Shown here piece after piece: positions 1 through 8,019 of a DNA stretch of 58,886 nucleotides (its first letter is position 1; every line of letters starts with the position of its first letter). The stretch comes from a virus. The translations under genes and the position numbers were made by a program. The DNA lies in IMG/VR virus record IMGVR_UViG_3300006484_000012, positions 1-58,886 of that record; one strand, written 5' to 3'. The notes below the pieces were generated by a model, which was not told the origin of the DNA, ran no database searches, and saw only the letters and a program-made list of their open reading frames with translations.

Positions 1-1
1 G

Positions 2-670
2 TACAATATATTTGTGAAGGGGTACACCAAAAAACAATGGAAAAAAGACCCAAAAGAGCTACCGACAAGCATAATAAGAAGGCTTCCTATAAGAATGTCT
101 TTTGAAGATAATTACTACGAAGACACGTATTCAGGAATACCAATAGGCGGATACACACAGATATTTGAAAACCTATTATCAGGCATAGAAGTACGCCTAG
201 ATACTGATTATTTTAACAACAAGGACTATTTTAACGATATATGTAAGAAAATCATATATACAGGCCCCATAGATAGATTTTACTCATATATGTACGGAAA
301 GTTAGAATATAGAAGCCTCAGATTTGATACTATAAGACTAAATATGTCTGATTATCAAGGTGTTGCTGGTATGAATTATACTGATGAGGAAGTGCCTTTT
401 ACTAGGATAGTAGAACATAAACATTTTGAATTTGGAAAACAAAAGAATACTGTGGTAACATTTGAGTACCCAGAATCCACAGGAGATCCATATTACCCAA
501 TAAATGATGATACTAATAACTTGTTGTACCAAAATTATAAAAAGATGATGGACAAAGAGACAAAATACATCTTTGGTGGGAGGCTTACAGACTACAAATA
601 TTATGATATGCACCAAGTTGTGGCTTCTGCTTTACATAAAAGCCAGAAAGAAAATATTTATAATATATGA
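2..670 (+). CDS. glf: UDP-galactopyranose mutase, C-terminal part (5' end outside window)
   Basis: Flavoenzyme that interconverts UDP-galactopyranose and UDP-galactofuranose. The frame is open from the first bases of the window, and the residues just before the first in-window GTG already fit the family (a GYTKKQW motif follows), so the true start lies upstream. About 222 residues remain of a usual 370-390. Visible family signatures are GYTKKQW, RLPIRMSFEDNYY, GGYTQIFENLL, YTGPIDRFY, a GDPYYPINDDTN segment and the FAD-side FGGRLTDYKYYDM near the end. It overlaps the next gene by four bases (ATGA). A glycan-precursor enzyme next to structural genes points to sugar modification of virion or host surface, which is inference. 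The family assignment is secure; activity is not shown. Confidence 0.93.
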   Translation, partial: YNIFVKGYTKKQWKKDPKELPTSIIRRLPIRMSFEDNYYEDTYSGIPIGGYTQIFENLLSGIEVRLDTDYFNNKDYFNDICKKIIYTGPIDRFYSYMYGKLEYRSLRFDTIRLNMSDYQGVAGMNYTDEEVPFTRIVEHKHFEFGKQKNTVVTFEYPESTGDPYYPINDDTNNLLYQNYKKMMDKETKYIFGGRLTDYKYYDMHQVVASALHKSQKENIYNI

Positions 671-1401
671 ACAACTATCAAGTTTTTATTTCTGGGGATG
701 CTGCTGGGCCATTTGACATATACTACGACAGTATATCAGTTGGTACTCAGTTAGACACTGGTGTGTCCAGAAGTAATCTTTTGACAGGCTACAACGTAAC
801 AGGAATACCTTCATCAGCAAATAGCATAATAGTATTTAATACGGACTCAGGATGTAATAACTATGTTACCTATTATATAAAACCTCCGACTGCAACTCCT
901 ACAGTCACCCCTACACCAACCCCAACCCCTACTGTAGTAGTAGATTGTTCTCTATCTGGAGGGTCTGTTATAGAGCCGACACCACCGCCTACCACAACAC
1001 CAACAGTAACAGCTACCCCAACACCAACAGCTACACCAACACCAACCCCAACACCAACAGTAACAACCTATACGCTTAGTATATATGCTAAATTTGATGT
1101 AGAAGATGCACCAATTGACGCTGTTGCTGTATGGACTTCTCCAACTGGAGACCCTGGTAGTTGGACTAGAAGAGGATCGGCATTAGCATCTAATTGTACT
1201 ATTAAGTACTTAGCTACGGTTGCCCCAGGCACTACAGTGTATTATTGTGTTGCTGATGGATCAGATGAGACTCTTGTGTACTATACCGGTGTCTCTACTA
1301 CCGCCACTTGTCCTGCTAGTGTTGGCGGTAGTTCTATTTCTTCCGTTACTGTTAATGCTAATACTGATAGGGCTTTAATCTGTGGAAGCGCACAGGTCTA
1401 A
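667..1401 (+). CDS. Thr/Pro-linker virion protein with C-terminal module shared with the 36.4 kb gene
   Basis: Function not recognised. The protein has 244 residues in three parts. An N-terminal domain (about 1-75) carries an AGPF...R-x2-LL-x-GY pattern. Two Thr-Pro repeat linkers (about 76-95 and 108-136) follow. A C-terminal domain (about 137-244) contains AVWTSPTGDPGSWTRRGS and [13 protein letters not shown]. The N-terminal domain is related to that of the next gene. The C-terminal domain is closely related to the last 110 residues of the gene at 36393-37724. Such architecture fits a surface-exposed virion decoration, fibre or adhesion protein. Thr/Pro linkers are common O-glycosylation targets, but nothing here proves modification. 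The start is fixed by the ATGA overlap with the mutase gene. Confidence 0.75.
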   Translation: MNNYQVFISGDAAGPFDIYYDSISVGTQLDTGVSRSNLLTGYNVTGIPSSANSIIVFNTDSGCNNYVTYYIKPPTATPTVTPTPTPTPTVVVDCSLSGGSVIEPTPPPTTTPTVTATPTPTATPTPTPTPTVTTYTLSIYAKFDVEDAPIDAVAVWTSPTGDPGSWTRRGSALASNCTIKYLATVAPGTTVYYCVADGSDETLVYYTGVSTTATCPASVGGSSISSVTVNANTDRALICGSAQV

Positions 1402-1422
1402 ACATAATAATAAAAATAAAAA

Positions 1423-2463
1423 ATGTCTACTAAATCAATAACAGTAACAGTATCAAGTATAGGAGCCTCAGCAGGACCTTTTAACATATCTGATAATGTA
1501 TTAGGAGTGGTTGCAATGAATGTCACTAGATCACAGCTATTAGCAGGGTATCCTGTAAATGTAGATGTAAACGCTACTGTTATAACTGTTACGTCTATCG
1601 GCACATGTACTACTTCTTTAAACATAAATCTGTCTACTCCAACTCCCACACCAACTCCCACAATAACTCCAACCCCTACGGTATCTCCAACTCCGACACA
1701 AGCTCCTATATACTTCGATAGTAATTTTACAAATAGCAGTAATAACTGTGGAAGTGGCGGCAGAATATGGTCAAGGCTAGTAGCACCAGCAGGAACAACA
1801 GTAGAGTTTACAGTAACTTCTCAACAATTTATAACTAGTATAAACTCTGTAAGTGCTTCTATATCCGGCATATTGTACGAGACGGTGCTGCCTGCATCAA
1901 TTCCAGCACTAGGAACAGTGGTAACATCTTCATACGCTAGTGTAACTTTAGCTGGAATACCAACATCTCTAACAAATACACAAGTTACGACAGTTACATC
2001 CCCATCAATAGGATACAAAGATTACATATTAGTTTACAGGACTAATAATTTAGCATCAAATTTTACAAACGGTCAAGCTACTGTAACAATAACAAAAGTA
2101 AATGGGGTATCTGTAGTCAACGGAGGAAGCCTATCTACCTCGTATAACTGTTCTGATGTCACTTATTATGATTACTCTATATCTTCTGTTGGTTATGCAA
2201 ATTGTGGAGCCGCTTGTGATTCTACAGTATTACCAACAACAACAGTATACGCAACAGTTTCAAATGAAAATCTACTGGTAGCCCAGTATTTATACACTAA
2301 ATCTGGAACAACATATACTTTATGGACTGGAGGAGACGGATTGTATCACAGAATAACTAGAGTAGGAAATATGGGAAATGGTTATTCTGCTGTTGTAATT
2401 CCTACAGGAAGAGTAGTATCTGTTAATACATGTACTAGTGTGAGTCCTGGAACATGTGGCTAA
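1423..2463 (+). CDS. Thr/Pro-linker virion protein, N-terminal paralogue of its upstream neighbour
   Basis: Function not recognised. The protein has 346 residues. The N-terminal domain (about 1-72) repeats the pattern of the preceding gene: AGPFNIS, then a VTRSQLLAGYPV segment. A short Thr-Pro linker follows (about 73-94), then a different Ser/Thr/Val-rich beta-type domain (95-346) with a few cysteines near its end. Two adjacent genes with one head domain and different tails look like alternative display proteins on a common anchor. The ATG lies behind an A-rich stretch without a Shine-Dalgarno sequence. Likely a virion surface protein, by inference from composition and neighbours. Confidence 0.72.
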   Translation: MSTKSITVTVSSIGASAGPFNISDNVLGVVAMNVTRSQLLAGYPVNVDVNATVITVTSIGTCTTSLNINLSTPTPTPTPTITPTPTVSPTPTQAPIYFDSNFTNSSNNCGSGGRIWSRLVAPAGTTVEFTVTSQQFITSINSVSASISGILYETVLPASIPALGTVVTSSYASVTLAGIPTSLTNTQVTTVTSPSIGYKDYILVYRTNNLASNFTNGQATVTITKVNGVSVVNGGSLSTSYNCSDVTYYDYSISSVGYANCGAACDSTVLPTTTVYATVSNENLLVAQYLYTKSGTTYTLWTGGDGLYHRITRVGNMGNGYSAVVIPTGRVVSVNTCTSVSPGTCG

Positions 2464-2475
2464 TAATATAAAAAT

Positions 2476-2775
2476 ATGATAACTTATCAAGATTTTAAAC
2501 TTAACTTTACTAATAATCACATGATTATAGAACGTACTATAAAATGTACTATTAAAGATCATGAGATGAACTATAGCTACAACCCATCTTTATTAAATTC
2601 AGGAAGCGAAGAAACTATGTTAGCTTTTGCAACAGGGTCTGATTTCATGCCATATGCAAGTGCAGTAGGGTTTTATAATGACGCTAATGATTTATTGATG
2701 GTAGCTAAGTTTGCACAGCCAGTGCCGATATCAGCAAATACAGATACGAATTTCTTAATTAGAATGGATATATAA
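2476..2775 (+). CDS. Small conserved phage structural-type protein
   Basis: A 99-residue protein of beta-rich composition with no membrane segment. Its second half has FATGSDFMPYASAVGFYNDAN followed by VAKFAQPVPIS and a closing FLIRMDI. I know this pattern from unannotated proteins of large environmental phages, usually beside fibre or decoration genes, but I cannot give it a function. It starts 12 bases after the previous stop and ends one base before the next start, so it is probably translated from the same message. A minor virion protein is the best guess. Confidence 0.65.
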   Translation: MITYQDFKLNFTNNHMIIERTIKCTIKDHEMNYSYNPSLLNSGSEETMLAFATGSDFMPYASAVGFYNDANDLLMVAKFAQPVPISANTDTNFLIRMDI

Positions 2776-2776
2776 T

Positions 2777-3211
2777 ATGTGGTTTTACAAAGGTCAGGTT
2801 ATAACAGACATCTCTCAGTTTCCAGAAAATGCATACGGTTTCATCTATAAGATAAGAAAGATAGACGGGGGCAAATTCTACATAGGCAGAAAGAATCTAA
2901 TATCAGAGAGGAATAAACCTCTAACAAAAAAGGAGCTATCAGAGCATACCGGTAAGGGTAAGAAACCTACTAAAAAGAAGGTAGTCTCTGAAAGCGATTG
3001 GAAGACCTATTACGGGTCTAACGCAGCTCTTAAGGTCGATGTAAAGGAGCTAGGTAAAGAATCCTTTATTAGGGAGATAATGCACATATGTACCCACAAG
3101 AAACAGATGACATACCAAGAGCTAAGACACCAGATTATAAATGGGTGCTTAGAGTCTACAAACTGCTATGTTGATAACATTCTCGGTAAGTTTTGGAGAA
3201 AAGATATTTAG
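2777..3211 (+). CDS. GIY-YIG nuclease-like protein, SegE type
   Basis: A 144-residue protein with the two halves of a GIY-YIG nuclease fold near its N-terminus: YGFIYKI (about residues 20-26) and FYIGRKNL (about 34-41). Downstream are WKTYYGSN, a GKESFIREI helix and a Gln/Glu-rich TYQELRHQI segment. This spacing is typical of the SegE branch of phage GIY-YIG proteins. Known Seg proteins are free-standing homing endonucleases that nick or cut relatives' DNA near their own gene. No NUMOD DNA-binding repeats are present, unlike in the endonuclease at 50906. It sits directly before the primase gene, a common kind of location for such elements. Catalytic competence is not established. Confidence 0.7.
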   Translation: MWFYKGQVITDISQFPENAYGFIYKIRKIDGGKFYIGRKNLISERNKPLTKKELSEHTGKGKKPTKKKVVSESDWKTYYGSNAALKVDVKELGKESFIREIMHICTHKKQMTYQELRHQIINGCLESTNCYVDNILGKFWRKDI

Positions 3212-3226
3212 TCGTATCTTTGGTTA

Positions 3227-4168
3227 ATGGAGAATGTTCTTTCAGGACTATTAGATCAAGTATTAGGGTACGGAGAAAAAGCAACAAGAACTAACAGGAA
3301 ATATCATTGCCCTTTCCCTGATTGTCCTACTCATGGAACATCAAAAAGAAAGATAGAGATCGATGTAATTACGGATTCCGAAGGTAATAATAGATGGGCT
3401 TGTTGGGTATGCGGTAATAAAGGACGCACCATAAGATCTTTATTTAGGAAAATAGGTGCCACAGCTAGCCAACTTAGAGACCTAGCTAACATAATAGTAA
3501 GAACAGATAGGGAAGACCAGGACACTGCGCAATTTGATGGCATACTTCCGGTAGAATATAAATCTTTATTGGAGATAAAACCTCACGATATACTGGCAAA
3601 ACACGCCATGTTGTATCTAAAAAAGAGAGGAGTAACAGAACAGGATATAGTCAAGTACCAGATGGGGTATTGTGAAGAGGGGCCTTACGGAGAAAGAATA
3701 ATAATGCCTTCTTTTGATGCTGCTGGTAAGATAAACTTCTTTGTAGGGAGATCATTTGATCCAGAAGTAAGGCTAAAATATAAATACCCACAGGCTTCTA
3801 GAGATATTATCCCATTTGAGATGTACATTAATTGGGATATACCTGTGGTTTTGTGTGAAGGAGGGTTTGATATGCTGGCTATTAAACGTAATGCCATACC
3901 GCTGCTGGGTAAGTCTATAACTCCCAAGCTGATGAAAAAACTAGTAGAATCAAAAATACAGAAAGTATACGTAGCTTTGGACAAAGATGCAATAGCAATG
4001 GCTTTAAAGCACTGTGAGACTCTTATGTCACTAGGAAAGAAGGTATTTTTGGTAGAGATGGATGATAAAGACCCATCTTCTATGGGGTTTGAGGCGTTTC
4101 TATCTCTTATTCAGCAGGTGGAGCCTCTAACAACTAATAAACTATTAAAATATAAAATGTCACTATAA
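3227..4168 (+). CDS. DNA primase, DnaG/gp61 type
   Basis: Makes RNA primers for lagging-strand synthesis. The 313-residue length is close to T4 gp61 (about 340). An N-terminal zinc-binding site is visible: C28, C33, C59 and C62, with the last pair in CWVCG. A Toprim domain follows, with the acidic EGG at 211-213, the DKD at 252-254 in a VALDKDA context, and a DDKDP segment at 279-283. Both metal-binding acidic motifs are intact. No helicase gene is near, so the partner must lie elsewhere. The gene starts 15 bases after the GIY-YIG gene and its stop shares one base with the next start. A replication gene between virion genes is a little unusual. Confidence 0.88.
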   Translation: MENVLSGLLDQVLGYGEKATRTNRKYHCPFPDCPTHGTSKRKIEIDVITDSEGNNRWACWVCGNKGRTIRSLFRKIGATASQLRDLANIIVRTDREDQDTAQFDGILPVEYKSLLEIKPHDILAKHAMLYLKKRGVTEQDIVKYQMGYCEEGPYGERIIMPSFDAAGKINFFVGRSFDPEVRLKYKYPQASRDIIPFEMYINWDIPVVLCEGGFDMLAIKRNAIPLLGKSITPKLMKKLVESKIQKVYVALDKDAIAMALKHCETLMSLGKKVFLVEMDDKDPSSMGFEAFLSLIQQVEPLTTNKLLKYKMSL

Positions 4169-4716
4169 TGGAAAATAAATCAAACTTCCTCATCCAACTG
4201 GATGAAACTCAGTACCAAACCCCAGATATAACTAAGAAAGGGGTTGCCAAAGCTGCTACAAACATATATACCGCAGTAATGAACGGGGATATGTCTGCTG
4301 TTGACGTAGCTGTGATGCTTAAGTTCGTAGAAGAGACAGGTAAAAGTCTTAAAGAACTGGCAGACGATAACGGTAAAAATACTTTTGTAGACTTAGTACG
4401 AGAAGATATAGAGAAGAACGCAGATGATGGTAAGACTTTCAATACCAAACATGGTGTCAAGTTTGAACTATACGAGGCAGCTACAAAGTTTGATTACGAG
4501 TCCTGTGGAGACCCTGTATGGAATAGACTTAGCAAGGAGGCAGAACTGGTAAAGATGAAGATGAAAGAAAGAGAGTCTTTTCTTAAAGGATTAAAATCTA
4601 CAATAACAATGAATATAATGGATCCAGATACCGCTGAGTTCCATGAAAATGTAGAATTATACCCACCAGCCAAGTCCTCCACCTCTACCTACAAACAAAC
4701 GATGATTAACGGATAA
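4168..4716 (+). CDS. Conserved phage protein of unknown function
   Basis: A 182-residue, mostly helical and charged protein with no signal peptide or membrane segment. The middle holds GVKFELYEAATKFDYESCGD, followed by DPVWNRL, a Lys/Glu-rich helix (KMKMKERESFLKGLK) and a terminal YPPAKSSTST segment. I associate this pattern with proteins of Bacteroidota phages that have no known role. Translational coupling to the primase (TAATG overlap) hints at DNA metabolism or regulation rather than structure, but this is weak. The hairpin and TATTTATA motif behind its stop mark the end of this transcription block. Confidence 0.6.
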   Translation: MENKSNFLIQLDETQYQTPDITKKGVAKAATNIYTAVMNGDMSAVDVAVMLKFVEETGKSLKELADDNGKNTFVDLVREDIEKNADDGKTFNTKHGVKFELYEAATKFDYESCGDPVWNRLSKEAELVKMKMKERESFLKGLKSTITMNIMDPDTAEFHENVELYPPAKSSTSTYKQTMING

Positions 4717-4742
4717 ATTCGATATTTATAACAGTATCGAAT
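4717..4742 (+). promoter_or_regulatory. 8-bp inverted repeat with TATTTATA motif
   Basis: ATTCGATA (4717-4724) and TATCGAAT (4735-4742) form a perfect 8-bp stem around a 10-base loop. The TATTTATA motif (4723-4730) spans the loop edge and ends 16 bases before the next ATG. No T-run follows, so it is unlikely to be a terminator. Operator, promoter or RNA-processing site are all possible. Confidence 0.5.
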
Positions 4743-4746
4743 AAAT

Positions 4747-5382
4747 ATGCAAGAACAACATCCGTGCTACTATCCTGGGGAATTCGCACCCCCAACTAAA
4801 ATGCATTTGAATGCATTGTACTGGCTATTAAATAGACCAGAGATAAGTCATGTCCATGTGGTAATAGGGAAAGATAACGGTCCGATAAGCCAAGATCAAA
4901 AGGCAAAAATGTGGGAGATGCTAATGAAGTCTAGTTTTTCACCGCAAGCCACAGTTATAAAATCAAAAGAAAACGGACCTCTTAGTGAAGTATATTCTAT
5001 ATTTGAAGCCAAAAGCGACAAGCCAGCTTATGTAGCACTAGATGAAAAAACAGCAAGGAATAAAAAATTGCAAAATAAATTTGATAAATTCCCTTATTAC
5101 GGGATGCAACTATTACCTTCTCAATTCTTTAAATCTTCTGCAAACTTACAGCAAGCTATACAAAATGATGATAGAGCAGCAGTAAAAGGAGAACTACCTG
5201 ATGATTTTTCAGATACACAAGTAGATGAGTACATGAGAATATTAAAAGCACCATCGACATTATCCGATGAGCCTCTACAAGATAAATCACCTCTAATAAA
5301 TTATAAAGAAGAGTACACCAAGAAATTCAGTGATGGATTCTGGAAGAGTGTATTTGAGCCCCTTAAACAAGACGATATATGA
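4747..5382 (+). CDS. Nucleotidyltransferase-fold protein (cytidylyltransferase-like)
   Basis: A 211-residue protein with an N-terminal Rossmann-type nucleotidyltransferase signature: YPGEFAPPTKMHLNA, in place of the usual GxFxPxHxGH. The first histidine position is a threonine (T-x2-H form). A second ISQDQKAKMW segment corresponds to the ISxxxR-type motif but lacks the arginine. The fold fits the NMN/pantetheine-phosphate adenylyltransferase superfamily, which transfers a nucleotide from NTP to a phosphorylated acceptor. The C-terminal half (about 130-211) has no recognisable domain. Its gene opens a block of small head-associated genes and follows a TATTTATA/hairpin site. It could be a NAD-salvage enzyme or a non-catalytic relative. 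Confidence 0.6.
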   Translation: MQEQHPCYYPGEFAPPTKMHLNALYWLLNRPEISHVHVVIGKDNGPISQDQKAKMWEMLMKSSFSPQATVIKSKENGPLSEVYSIFEAKSDKPAYVALDEKTARNKKLQNKFDKFPYYGMQLLPSQFFKSSANLQQAIQNDDRAAVKGELPDDFSDTQVDEYMRILKAPSTLSDEPLQDKSPLINYKEEYTKKFSDGFWKSVFEPLKQDDI

Positions 5383-5972
5383 AACTAAGAGAAATATTCC
5401 TAGAAGCATTTGATGATTGCGGCTGTTCTGGAGATACTTTATCCGAAGGATTGAGGTACCATGTAGATAATGATAGACCTCTCACAGAGAATATCTATAG
5501 ACCATTCTCTAAGAAGTACTTCGACTTATTCAAAGAAGCTCGTGAACTATATAAGAAAGGTCTAATAGTAATAACTGAGGAAGAAGAGAAAATTCTATCT
5601 AATACTGATCTAGGAGAGTATGGTTATTATAACGGGGTAAAAGTTCCATTAGACTTTCCCATGAGTATGGAGCAAATACAAGAGGTGAAGCATCAAGGCA
5701 AAGACGTTGAATTAAATAAACCAAAGCGTGGTGGAAGTAAAAAGTTCTACGTATATGTACGTAAACCAGGCGGAGGTGTTAAGAAAGTATCTTTTGGAGA
5801 TACAACAGGGTTAAAGGCTAAGATAAATGATCCTAAGGCTCGTAAATCTTTTGCAGCTAGGCATAAATGTGCACAAGCTAAAGATAAGACTAGCGCTGGT
5901 TATTGGTCGTGCAGACTTCCAAGGTATGCAAGTATGCTTGGGTTAAAATCTAATTTTACAGGATTCTGGTAA
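5379..5972 (+). CDS. Small conserved phage protein with capsid-targeting-like leader
   Basis: A 197-residue protein that begins MKLREIFLEA, a short amphipathic leader shared in style with several neighbours and reminiscent of T4 capsid-targeting peptides. Residues about 100-185 form a Lys/Arg-rich, Cys-containing domain: KKFYVYVRKPGGGVKKVSFG, then KSFAARHKCAQAKDKT and YWSCRLPRYA. Similar domains occur in unannotated proteins of T4-like marine phages. The four-base ATGA overlap with the upstream gene implies coupled translation. A packaged internal head protein is plausible, by inference from the leader and the gene neighbourhood. Confidence 0.65.
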   Translation: MKLREIFLEAFDDCGCSGDTLSEGLRYHVDNDRPLTENIYRPFSKKYFDLFKEARELYKKGLIVITEEEEKILSNTDLGEYGYYNGVKVPLDFPMSMEQIQEVKHQGKDVELNKPKRGGSKKFYVYVRKPGGGVKKVSFGDTTGLKAKINDPKARKSFAARHKCAQAKDKTSAGYWSCRLPRYASMLGLKSNFTGFW

Positions 5973-5973
5973 T

Positions 5974-6237
5974 ATGGAAGACAGGCCCTACACAGAAATA
6001 TACAATGAAGGTTGGTACGAAAGAGTATTCAAAGCTGATGTAGACTCTGGAGAATTAAGGTGGCATAGGGATAAAGAGGATCGTATAATCGAACCTATAA
6101 AACAGACCGATTGGTTTTTTCAGAAAGACGGAGGACTTCCTATGAAAATAGAAGGTCAGATTCATATATCAAGAGGAGAGTGGCATAGAGCTATAAAAGG
6201 TACAGGAGATTTAAAAATAAGAATTAAAAAACTATAG
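5974..6237 (+). CDS. Small cupin-like phage protein
   Basis: An 87-residue protein with the look of a minimal beta-barrel. It contains GWYERVFKADVDSGELRWHR, an EDRII strand, WFFQKDGGLPMKIEG and a final EWHRAIKGTGDLKIRIKKL. The spaced His/Arg residues and the length match small cupin-like proteins that I have seen in T4-like environmental phages. No catalytic function can be assigned. It starts one base after the previous stop. Confidence 0.5.
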   Translation: MEDRPYTEIYNEGWYERVFKADVDSGELRWHRDKEDRIIEPIKQTDWFFQKDGGLPMKIEGQIHISRGEWHRAIKGTGDLKIRIKKL

Positions 6238-6239
6238 TT

Positions 6240-6818
6240 ATGGCAGATACTCAGTTAAAGAAAGAGTTTAAAGAAAGAGATGTTCAAAGGTTAAGGAACA
6301 TTATCACCAAGAAGTATGGCAACTCTACAGGAGCCCAGGTAGGTTATGAGAAACAAACAGAGGATAGACTAGAAGGAGATGTGTGGGAAGATAACGGAAA
6401 GACATGGACTATAAAAGATGGTCTAAAACAAACCGTTACTAAACTAGATGAGATAAAAAAGGCAACAAGGATGCCTTTATTATGTCCAAACTGTTCTCAA
6501 CCGATGAAAACATCTTTAGATAAGAAGATGTACCCAATCCACAAAACATGCTTCGGCTGTGTTGTTAGTATGGAGACTAAGTTGAAGATGGAGGGTAAAT
6601 ACGAGGAATACTCTAGAAACATGGTTACAAAGAACATTGTAACCCATATAGAAGAAGCATCCCAGTTCATAGAAGAGTATGCAAGAAACACAGTAAAAGA
6701 GACCTATGTAACGGAACAAGGGGATGTAGAAGAGTGGGAAGGTGGGGTAGATAAGGAAAAGTTAGTAGAAAAATGGAAAGAAGGGTTACAAGAAATGAAA
6801 GAAAGACTCGAAAGCTAA
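6240..6818 (+). CDS. Zinc-ribbon phage protein of unknown function
   Basis: A 192-residue charged protein. Two CxxC pairs lie in its middle: CPNC (about residues 82-85) and CFGC (about 104-107), giving a four-cysteine zinc ribbon. On both sides are Lys/Glu-rich helices, and the C-terminal third is acidic and coiled-coil-like. No nuclease, helicase or protease motif was seen. It may be a structural head protein or a small nucleic-acid-associated factor. The stop is followed by a TATTTATA site. Confidence 0.6.
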   Translation: MADTQLKKEFKERDVQRLRNIITKKYGNSTGAQVGYEKQTEDRLEGDVWEDNGKTWTIKDGLKQTVTKLDEIKKATRMPLLCPNCSQPMKTSLDKKMYPIHKTCFGCVVSMETKLKMEGKYEEYSRNMVTKNIVTHIEEASQFIEEYARNTVKETYVTEQGDVEEWEGGVDKEKLVEKWKEGLQEMKERLES

Positions 6819-6819
6819 A

Positions 6820-6827
6820 TATTTATA
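6820..6827 (+). promoter_or_regulatory. TATTTATA motif
   Basis: Intergenic TATTTATA, 17 bases before the next ATG, followed by an A-rich leader. One of a recurrent set in this window. Confidence 0.45.
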
Positions 6828-6844
6828 CATATAAATAAAACATA

Positions 6845-7471
6845 ATGAAACTCTCTGAAATTTTTAAAGAAGCCTTACTGGAGGCAAAAAAGAAAAAACC
6901 TTCTGCAGGACTGTCTAAAAAAGAAAAATCAGCGGTAGTTAAAAAGGCAAAAGCAGGTAAAGATATTGGTAAGAAGGGTAAAGGGTTTGAAAAAGTAGCT
7001 GATAAAGCTGCTGAAAAGTACGGCTCTAAGGAAAAAGGAGAGAAAGTGGCAGCAGCTGCAATGTGGAAGAACGTTAAAAGAGTTAAAGAAGGCGCTGATG
7101 GAGAAGATCATGAAGTGTCCATGGCAAAAAGTAGCCTAGAGTCAATAATAAAGTCAGCTGTAGATCTAGCTAGAAAATTAGGAGATGAAGAAAGGAACAT
7201 CCCAGGATGGATTCAAGATCATATTTCTAATGCAGAAAACTTTATAGATCAAGCAGCTCAGGGATTCCATGAGTTAGGTGGAGAAGAAGAAGAAGGTGAT
7301 GAGGAAGAAGAAATGATTCAGCCGGTAGATGAGAAAAAACTTACAAAAGCTGAGAAAGCTAAGAAAGAAGATATAATAAAAGCAATGGCTATGAAAGGCG
7401 GAGGCAAAGATAAAATGGGGCCAAAGCAATACGCTATAGCTACCGCACAAGCTATAAAATCAGCAGAATAG
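6845..7471 (+). CDS. Lys-rich putative internal head protein with capsid-targeting-like leader
   Basis: A 208-residue protein starting MKLSEIFKEALLEAKKK. The LLE-A step would suit a T4 gp21-type cleavage site, (L/I)xE. Next comes a very basic segment (about 15-85) with AGKDIGKKGKGFEKVADKAA, then a helical domain (about 95-145: SMAKSSLESIIKSAVDLARK, IPGWIQDHISNAENFIDQAA), an acidic stretch (about 147-160) and a basic tail. Basic internal proteins with such leaders are packaged with DNA in T4 and its relatives. The assignment is by analogy only. It ends by sharing one base with the next start. Confidence 0.6.
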   Translation: MKLSEIFKEALLEAKKKKPSAGLSKKEKSAVVKKAKAGKDIGKKGKGFEKVADKAAEKYGSKEKGEKVAAAAMWKNVKRVKEGADGEDHEVSMAKSSLESIIKSAVDLARKLGDEERNIPGWIQDHISNAENFIDQAAQGFHELGGEEEEGDEEEEMIQPVDEKKLTKAEKAKKEDIIKAMAMKGGGKDKMGPKQYAIATAQAIKSAE

Positions 7472-8019
7472 TGAAATTTATAGACATACTAAAAGAGTTG
7501 TTTGAAGAGGATGACGTCACAATAAAGTGTAAAAACGAAGAGTGTGGATGGTCGTGGAAGTTGTCCAAAGGAGGAGATGATCCTTATACATGCCATAAGT
7601 GCGGAGAGGATAATTCAGACCAAATGCTTATGGAAAAGCTATGCCCTAAAGGAAAGGCATATGCTGAACGTAGAAAAGCAGCAGGAGAAAAACACTCAGC
7701 CTATCTGATGGGCAGAGCAGTTCAAGTGTGTAAAGGTATGATAAAGGAAGAAGATTTAGAGGAAGACCTACACAGCTGGTTTAATAAAGAAGACTGGGTT
7801 AGAATAGATACTGAAGGCAATATAGCTGGACCTTGTGGAACTATGAAAAAAGGAAGTCCAACCACAAGATGTCTGCCTAGAGCTAAAGCAGAAAGATTAA
7901 CAAAAGCAGAAAGAGCTGCAACATCAAAAAAGAAAGTGGCAGCATCAAAAAAAGGAAAACAATTTGTATCAAACACTGACAAAGCAAAAGTATCGTTTAA
8001 AAACAGATCAAAAAAATAA
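7471..8019 (+). CDS. Zinc-ribbon, Lys-rich putative internal head protein
   Basis: A 182-residue protein with leader MKFIDILKELFEED, which has candidate (L/I)xE sites. The start codon is GTG. A zinc ribbon follows: C-x4-C (about residues 20-25) and CHKC (about 41-44). The middle segment is KGKAYAERRKAAGEKHSAYL. The last part has LHSWFNKEDWVRI, then PCGTMKKGS and RCLPRAKAERLTKAER, a pattern that recurs in unannotated phage proteins of the DUF6321 kind. The C-terminus is strongly basic. Leader plus basic tail suggest packaging inside the head. The true role is unknown. Confidence 0.6.
   Translation: MKFIDILKELFEEDDVTIKCKNEECGWSWKLSKGGDDPYTCHKCGEDNSDQMLMEKLCPKGKAYAERRKAAGEKHSAYLMGRAVQVCKGMIKEEDLEEDLHSWFNKEDWVRIDTEGNIAGPCGTMKKGSPTTRCLPRAKAERLTKAERAATSKKKVAASKKGKQFVSNTDKAKVSFKNRSKK

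Noticed and set aside
3192-3222. TTTG-19-TATCTTTG, a perfect match to the Bacteroidota promoter consensus
   Set aside because: The start point would fall on the primase start codon itself, and the match lies mostly in the upstream gene. By chance such short motifs are common here.
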